In this document: piece after piece, positions 59,345-64,000 of the stretch
Position numbering within the stretch: position 1 is the first letter of the stretch
How the letters are laid out: every line of letters starts with the position of its first letter
From: Aurantimonas sp036549475
GTDB lineage: Bacteria > Pseudomonadota > Alphaproteobacteria > Rhizobiales > Rhizobiaceae
Assembly (NCBI RefSeq): GCF_036549475.1
Contig: NZ_JAZHLI010000001.1
Location: 1 to 64,000, forward strand
Reading direction: 5' to 3'
Length of the DNA stretch: 64,000 nucleotides
Translations under genes and position numbers: made by a program
The notes under the pieces: generated by a model
What the model was told of the DNA's origin: nothing
Databases searched by the model: none
Seen by the model: the letters and a program-made list of their open reading frames with translations, nothing else

Positions 59345-60289
59345 ATGCTGATCAACCGTCGCATTCTCGTTTCCGCACTGGCTGGCGCCGTCAGCCTGAT
59401 CGCGATGCCCGCCTTCGCCCAGGACAAGGGCCTGATCGCGATCATCACGCCGAGCCACGACAACCCGTTCTTCAAGGCAGAGGCCGTCGGCGCCGAAGCG
59501 CGCGCCAAGGAACTCGGCTACGAGACCATCGTCCTCGTCCATGACGACGACCCGAACAAGCAGTCCGAGATGTACGACACGGCGATCGCACGCGGTGCCA
59601 AGGCGATCATCCTGGACAATGCCGGCGCCGACGCATCCGTCGCGCCCGTCCGCCGCGCCAAGGAAGCCGGCATCCCCTCCTTCCTGATCGACCGCGAGAT
59701 CAAGGAAAGCGGCATCGCCGTCAGCCAGATCGTCTCCAACAATTACCAGGGCGCGCAGCTCGGCGCCGAGAAGTTCGTCGAGCTGATGGGCGAGGAAGGC
59801 AATTACGTCGAATTGCTGGGTCGCGAGGCCGACACCAATGCCGGCATCCGCTCGTCGGGCTATCACGACATCATCGACCAGTATCCCGACCTGAAGATGG
59901 TCGCCCAGCAGTCGGCCAACTGGTCGCAGACCGAAGCCTACGCGAAGATGGAGACCATTCTCCAGGCCAATCCCGACATCAAGGGAGTCATCTCCGGCAA
60001 CGACACCATGGCGATGGGCGCCTGGGCGGCGCTGGAAGCGGCGGGCCGCACCGACGTGATCCTCGTCGGCTTCGACGGCTCCAACGACGTGCGCGATTCC
60101 ATCATGAAGGGTGGCATCAAGGCCACCGTGCTGCAGCCGGCCTATCGCCAGGCCCAGCTCGCCGTCGAGCAGGCCGACCAGTATCTGACCACGGGCTCCA
60201 CCGACCAGCCGGAGAAGCAGCTCATGGACTGCGTGCTGATCGACGAGAGCAACGCCGCCAAGCTCGAGACCTTCGCGCTCGCAGACTGA
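59345..60289 (+). CDS. Ribose-type sugar ABC transporter substrate-binding protein
   Basis: This is the periplasmic binding protein of 314 residues with a signal peptide (MLINRRILVSALAGAVSLIAMPAFA). The RbsB-type fold is visible: IAIITPSHDNPFFKAEAVGAEARAKELGYE, DNAGADASVAPVRRAKEAGIPSFLIDREIK, GLLGREADTNAG and ISGNDTMAMGAWAALEAAG with ILVGFDGSNDVRDSI. The predicted ligand is a pentose or branched sugar; apiose is inferred from neighbours. GGGAGGAG precedes the ATG. Confidence 0.93.
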   Translation: MLINRRILVSALAGAVSLIAMPAFAQDKGLIAIITPSHDNPFFKAEAVGAEARAKELGYETIVLVHDDDPNKQSEMYDTAIARGAKAIILDNAGADASVAPVRRAKEAGIPSFLIDREIKESGIAVSQIVSNNYQGAQLGAEKFVELMGEEGNYVELLGREADTNAGIRSSGYHDIIDQYPDLKMVAQQSANWSQTEAYAKMETILQANPDIKGVISGNDTMAMGAWAALEAAGRTDVILVGFDGSNDVRDSIMKGGIKATVLQPAYRQAQLAVEQADQYLTTGSTDQPEKQLMDCVLIDESNAAKLETFALAD

Positions 60290-60365
60290 CGTCCCGCGTC
60301 TCCCAAGACACGCTCGTGCCTGGCCGTCGCGCCAGGCACCTCACCGTTCAGGGGGAAGGTTTGCC

Positions 60366-61013
60366 ATGCGCACCAGATCCGCTCGCGCCACGATACTCGC
60401 CACCTCCATCCTCTGCCTCTCCGGCTTCACCATCGTGTGGGAGTCGGAGCGGGCAGAGGGCGAAGGCCCCGTGGTGGTCGCCACCGACGAGACCCGGATG
60501 GCCGCCTATGCCGAGGAGGCATGGGACCCGAAGGTCCTGCCACAGATCGCCGAACATGAGGTGCCGCTGGCGGATCTGCGCGCGGCGGTGGCCAGGGACG
60601 CGGTTGCCGCCGGCGAGCAATACGGCTTTCCGCGCGACGGCGAGACCAGCCCCTGGAACTTCGCCGTCTCCGGCGAGGGCACGATCGTCGAGGCCAAGCT
60701 CGAGAGCCGCGCGGCAAAGCTCCAGCTGGACACCGATGCCGACGGCAAGGGCGACGTCACCGTCCAGCTCGGCCCGATCATCCGCGGCACGGCGCTGCGT
60801 GACGCCATGCCCTTCATCGTCTTCACCGACTTTCGCGACCAGATCGAGTTCGCCAAGCTCGCCAATGCGCTGAACGCCGTCGCCCATTCCCGGCTGACAA
60901 TTCCCGAGGGCGACGTGGTGGGCCAGACCGCCCGCTTCGAGGGCGTCTTCGCGCTCGGCAGAGGCATCGCGTCGATCGAGCTCGTCCCCACGAAGCTCCA
61001 GATCGGTGAGTGA
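60366..61013 (+). CDS. DUF2291 family periplasmic protein
   Basis: This is a 215-residue protein with an N-terminal membrane-spanning or signal segment (TILATSILCLSGFTIVW) and a soluble domain (DPKVLPQIAEHEVPLADLRAAVARDAVAAGEQYG; GEGTIVEAKLESRAAKLQLDTDADGKGDVTVQLGPIIRGTALRDAMPFIVFTDFRDQIEFAKLANALN) of the DUF2291 type. The family accompanies ribose-type ABC importers but has no known role. It may bind sugar or help the transporter. It overlaps the ATPase start. Confidence 0.87.
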   Translation: MRTRSARATILATSILCLSGFTIVWESERAEGEGPVVVATDETRMAAYAEEAWDPKVLPQIAEHEVPLADLRAAVARDAVAAGEQYGFPRDGETSPWNFAVSGEGTIVEAKLESRAAKLQLDTDADGKGDVTVQLGPIIRGTALRDAMPFIVFTDFRDQIEFAKLANALNAVAHSRLTIPEGDVVGQTARFEGVFALGRGIASIELVPTKLQIGE

Positions 61014-62574
61014 GATGGCCGACGTCGCCCACCCGATCGGCCTGTCGATCCGCAACGGCCTGAAGGTCTATCCCGGGACGGTCGCCCTGCGGGACGTCGA
61101 TTTCGACGTCCACATGGGCGCGGTCAACGTCCTCGTCGGCGAAAACGGCGCCGGCAAGTCGACGATGATGAAGGTCATCGCCGGCGTCGAGCAGCTGACC
61201 GAAGGCACCATCCTGATGGGCGGCGAGGAACGGGTCTTCCGCTCGACGGACGAGGCCGCGCGCCATGGCATCGGCATCGTCTTCCAGGAGCTCAATCTCT
61301 TCCCCAATCTGTCGGTCAGCGACAACATCTTCATCGCCCGGGAGAAGACCCGCGCCGGCATCGACATCGACATGGCGGCGCAGCGCGAGGAAACCCGCCA
61401 TCTGCTGCGCCGGCTGGAGCACGACATCGACCCCGACACGCTGGTCGGCGACCTGAAGGTCGGCCAGCAGCAGATCGTCGAGATCGCCAAGAGCCTCGCC
61501 CAGGATGCCCGCATCCTGATCCTCGACGAGCCGACATCGGCCTTGTCGGCGTCCGAGGTGGAGATCCTGTTCCGGGTCATCGCCGACCTGAAGGCGAACG
61601 GCGTGGGGATCGTCTACATCTCGCACCGGCTGGAGGAACTGATCCGGGTCGGCGACTACATCACCGTCCTGCGCGACGGCGCCATCACCGGCGCGCGATC
61701 GATGGAGGGCGTCGACGTTCCCTGGATCGTGCGGAACATGATCGGCGAGGCCTCCAGGGACTTCGCCAAGGAGGTCGCGCACGATTACGGCGAGGAGATC
61801 TTCCGGGCCGAACACGTCTCGCTGCCCAACAAGGGCGGCGGTCTCGCCGTCAACGACGTCTCCTTCTCGCTGCGCGAAGGCGAGATCCTGGGCATCTACG
61901 GCCTGATGGGTGCCGGCCGCTCCGAACTGCTCGAATGCATCATCGGGCAGCAGCGCGACTATGCCGGTTCCTTCTTCATCCGTGGCGAACAGCTGGTGAA
62001 GCGCAGCGTGTCCGACCGGATCGCGCGCGGCCTCGCCCTCATCCCGGAAGACCGCAAGCAGGACGGGCTCGTGCAGATCCTGTCGATCCGCGAGAACATG
62101 ACCCTGTCCAGCCTCGGCGCCTTCACCCGGGGCATCCACATGTCGCTGAAGCGCGAGGCAGAGACCGTCGCCGACTTCGTGCGGCGCATGACCATCAAGA
62201 TCGCCTCGCCCGAGCACGAGGTCTCGTCCCTGTCCGGCGGCAACCAGCAGAAGGTGGTCATCGCCAAGGCGCTGATGACCGACCCGAAGATCCTGCTGAT
62301 GGACGAGCCGTCGCGCGGCATCGACATCGGTGCCAAGGCGGAAGTGTTCCGCGTCATGCGCAAGCTGGCGGCCGACGGGCTCGGCATCGTCTTCGTCACC
62401 TCCGACCTGGAGGAGGTGATGTCCCTCTCCGACCGCATCCTGGTGATGTCGAACGGCCGGGTGACCGGCGAATTCACCAAGGAAGACGCCACCGAAACGG
62501 CGCTGGTCGAGGCTTCCGCGATGGGGCACGCCCCCGACCACGCATCTGCTACCGCCTTCAAGGAGGCTTCGTGA
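61006..62574 (+). CDS. Sugar ABC transporter ATP-binding protein (two-domain)
   Basis: This is an RbsA/MglA-type ATPase of about 522 residues with two ABC domains. The first has Walker A VGENGAGKSTMMKVI, the signature region DLKVGQQQIVEIAKSLAQDARILILDEPTSALS; the second has GIYGLMGAGRSELLECI and SSLSGGNQQKVVIAKALMTDPKILLMDEPSRGIDIGAK. As in the family the second Walker A is altered (MGAGRSE). GTG 61006 or ATG 61015 are both possible starts. It overlaps the DUF2291 and permease genes, which suggests strong translational coupling. Confidence 0.94.
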   Translation: MSEMADVAHPIGLSIRNGLKVYPGTVALRDVDFDVHMGAVNVLVGENGAGKSTMMKVIAGVEQLTEGTILMGGEERVFRSTDEAARHGIGIVFQELNLFPNLSVSDNIFIAREKTRAGIDIDMAAQREETRHLLRRLEHDIDPDTLVGDLKVGQQQIVEIAKSLAQDARILILDEPTSALSASEVEILFRVIADLKANGVGIVYISHRLEELIRVGDYITVLRDGAITGARSMEGVDVPWIVRNMIGEASRDFAKEVAHDYGEEIFRAEHVSLPNKGGGLAVNDVSFSLREGEILGIYGLMGAGRSELLECIIGQQRDYAGSFFIRGEQLVKRSVSDRIARGLALIPEDRKQDGLVQILSIRENMTLSSLGAFTRGIHMSLKREAETVADFVRRMTIKIASPEHEVSSLSGGNQQKVVIAKALMTDPKILLMDEPSRGIDIGAKAEVFRVMRKLAADGLGIVFVTSDLEEVMSLSDRILVMSNGRVTGEFTKEDATETALVEASAMGHAPDHASATAFKEAS

Positions 62575-63643
62575 TGACCGCCCAGACCGCAACCACCGCG
62601 CCGAACCCGCCGATGGACGGCACCGCGATGCTGCTCATGATCCTGAAGGCGCGGACCTTCATCGCGCTGATCCTCGTCTTCGTCTTCTTTGCCTTCGCCG
62701 CGCCGAACTTCCTGTCGACGGCCAACATGGTCATCATGTCGAAACACGTGGCGCTCAACGCCTTCCTGGCGATCGGCATGACCTTCGTCATCGTCTCCGG
62801 CGGCATCGACCTGTCGGTCGGCTCGATCGTCGGGCTCTGCGGCATGGTCGCCGGGTGGCTGATCCTCCACGGCATCGACCTGGAGCTCGGCTGGTCGATC
62901 CAGTTCAACACGATCGAGATCTGCCTCCTGGTCGTCATTGTGGGCGTGGCGGTGGGGGCGATCAACGGCTTCCTCATAACCAGGCTGAACGTCGCGCCGT
63001 TCATCGCCACGCTGGGCACGCTGTATGTGGCGCGCGGCGCGGCGATGCTGTCCTCGGACGGCCGGACCTTCCCCAACCTCAACGGCAACGCGGCCTACGG
63101 GTCCGACACGTTCCGGTTCATCGGCGCGGGCGATCTCCTGGGCATCCCGGTCTCGATCTGGATGCTCGTCGTGGTCGGCTGCGTGGCCGCCTACATCGCC
63201 AAGCGCACGCCGCTCGGCCGCTACATCTACGCCGTCGGCGGCAACGAGAAGGCCGCCGCCCTGTCGGGCGTGAAGGTCAACCGCGTCAAGTATTTCGTCT
63301 ACATGTTCTCGGGATTCTGCGCCGCGCTGGTGGGCATCATCATCGCCTCGCAGCTCGTCGCCGCCCACCCGGCGACCGGCGACACCTTCGAGCTCAACGC
63401 CATCGCCGCGGCGGTCCTGGGCGGCACCTCGATGTCCGGCGGGCGCGGCAAGATCGGCGGCACATCATCGGCGCCTTCGTGATCGGCGTCCTGTCGGACG
63501 GCCTGGTGATGATGGGGGTCTCGGCGTTCTGGCAGACCGTGATCAAGGGGCTCGTCATCATTGCCGCCGTGGTTATCGACCAGGCACAGCAGCGCGTCCA
63601 GAGCCGCGTCGCGCTGCAGGCCCAGGCGGCCCTGAGCAAGTAG
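62574..63643 (+). pseudogene. Sugar ABC transporter permease, frameshifted near 63464
   Basis: This is an RbsC-type permease (MTAQTATTAPNPPMDGTAMLLMILKARTFIALILVFVFFAFAAPNF; VSGGIDLSVGSIVGL; FIATLGTLYVARGAAML; LGGTSMSGGRGKIGGT) that runs in one frame to 63463 and then continues in another (IIGAFVIGVLSDGLVMMGVSAFWQTVIKGLVIIAAVVIDQAQQR) to 63643. Adding one C in GGCACATCATC restores GGTIIGAFVIG exactly. The expected intact length is about 356 residues. ATG 62574 follows AGGAGG. If real, the mutation would remove the last helices and probably inactivate the importer. Confidence 0.88.
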
Positions 63644-63654
63644 GAGACCACGCC

Positions 63655-64000
63655 ATGAAAGGCGCATTGATCGGCTGCGGCTTCTTCGCCCAGAACCAGC
63701 TCCATGCCTGGCGCGACATTGCCGGCGCCGAGATTACGGCCCTGTGCGACCGCGATCCCGAGCGGCTGGCCGCGACCGCCGCGGCCTTCGGCATCGAGCG
63801 GACCTACGAGGATGCCGCCGCCATGCTGGCCGCCGAGCAGCCGGACTTCGTCGACATCGCGACGACGGTCCAGAGCCACCGGCCGCTGGTGGAGATGGCG
63901 GCGGCCGCAAAATGCCACGTGATCTGCCAGAAGCCCTTCGCCGAGACCATGGACGATGCCCGCGCCATGGTGGCCGCCGTCGAGGAGGCCGGCCGCACCC
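63655..64000 (+). CDS. Gfo/Idh/MocA oxidoreductase, D-apiose dehydrogenase-like (partial)
   Basis: This is the N-terminal 115 residues of an NAD-dependent dehydrogenase that is cut by the window end. The Rossmann motif is MKGALIGCGFFAQNQLHAWRDI with CDRDPERLAATAAAFGI, and the substrate-site motif reads CHVICQKPFAETMDDARAM, with Lys in the usual EKP place but Gln before it. The GCGFFAxNxLHAW and CQKPFA patterns are like D-apiose dehydrogenases (ApsD) as I recall them. It begins 11 bases after the permease in the same operon. Confidence 0.8.
   Translation, partial: MKGALIGCGFFAQNQLHAWRDIAGAEITALCDRDPERLAATAAAFGIERTYEDAAAMLAAEQPDFVDIATTVQSHRPLVEMAAAAKCHVICQKPFAETMDDARAMVAAVEEAGRT

Overview
The window is a stretch of chromosome from a high-G+C (roughly two thirds, judged by eye) alphaproteobacterium, most likely of the order Hyphomicrobiales (Rhizobiales). 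The main pointers are the housekeeping order rplU-rpmA ... obgE-proB-proA-nadD, an L21 protein with a long C-terminal extension, the GapR (DUF2312) nucleoid protein, and a formate dehydrogenase operon accompanied by DUF6494, DUF6352 and DUF3305/3306 proteins. No rRNA, tRNA, CRISPR array, insertion sequence or phage gene was recognised.

Layout. 0.1-6.9 kb: ribosomal proteins L21/L27 with a promoter and a terminator, then an acetyltransferase, a lipoprotein, Obg GTPase, proline biosynthesis (proB, proA) and NAD synthesis (nadD). 6.9-9.5 kb: a MATE exporter and an EamA permease. 9.5-14.8 kb: a GntR regulator, a family III CoA-transferase and a TRAP transporter. The same 12-base palindromic site lies in front of the regulator and inside the promoter of the CoA-transferase, so this looks like a self-contained regulated catabolic unit. 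14.8-20.8 kb (minus strand, convergent with it): a six-gene catabolic operon with split aconitase X, an enolase-superfamily enzyme, two dehydrogenases and a PLP aldolase of the 3-hydroxy-D-aspartate/D-threonine aldolase type. The large aconitase X gene is frameshifted. 21.0-24.6 kb: gapR, a cupin, an isolated TadG-like von Willebrand protein and an Arg/Asp-rich secreted protein.

24.6-50 kb is the most coherent block, a molybdenum/tungsten and formate dehydrogenase island. It holds mobB, a broken metal-sensing regulator, a TupABC-type tungstate importer, a TorD-like chaperone, a three-subunit membrane formate dehydrogenase, and a WD40-cytochrome c fusion. It also holds a chain of conserved unknown proteins, a ligase-fold protein that seems to have lost its catalytic residues, a multi-cluster ferredoxin protein, DUF3305/3306, an Mrp/ApbC iron-sulfur carrier, fdhD with an altered CxxC motif, mobA, and three MoeA-like proteins of graded degeneration. 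Together these could import the metal, build the pterin cofactor, insert and sulfurate it, export the enzyme and move formate electrons to the respiratory chain.

50-57 kb: putA (proline to glutamate), an amidase, an M20 amidohydrolase and a short-chain dehydrogenase. 58-64 kb: a RuBisCO-like protein diverges from a ribose-type sugar ABC importer, a DUF2291 protein and a Gfo/Idh/MocA dehydrogenase cut by the window end. The set resembles D-apiose catabolism through a RuBisCO-like decarboxylase. The importer permease is interrupted by a one-base frameshift. Three genes in the window are frame-disrupted (large aconitase X, the metal-sensing regulator, the sugar permease). Two of the three can be explained by one missing C, so sequence error should be excluded before calling them dead.
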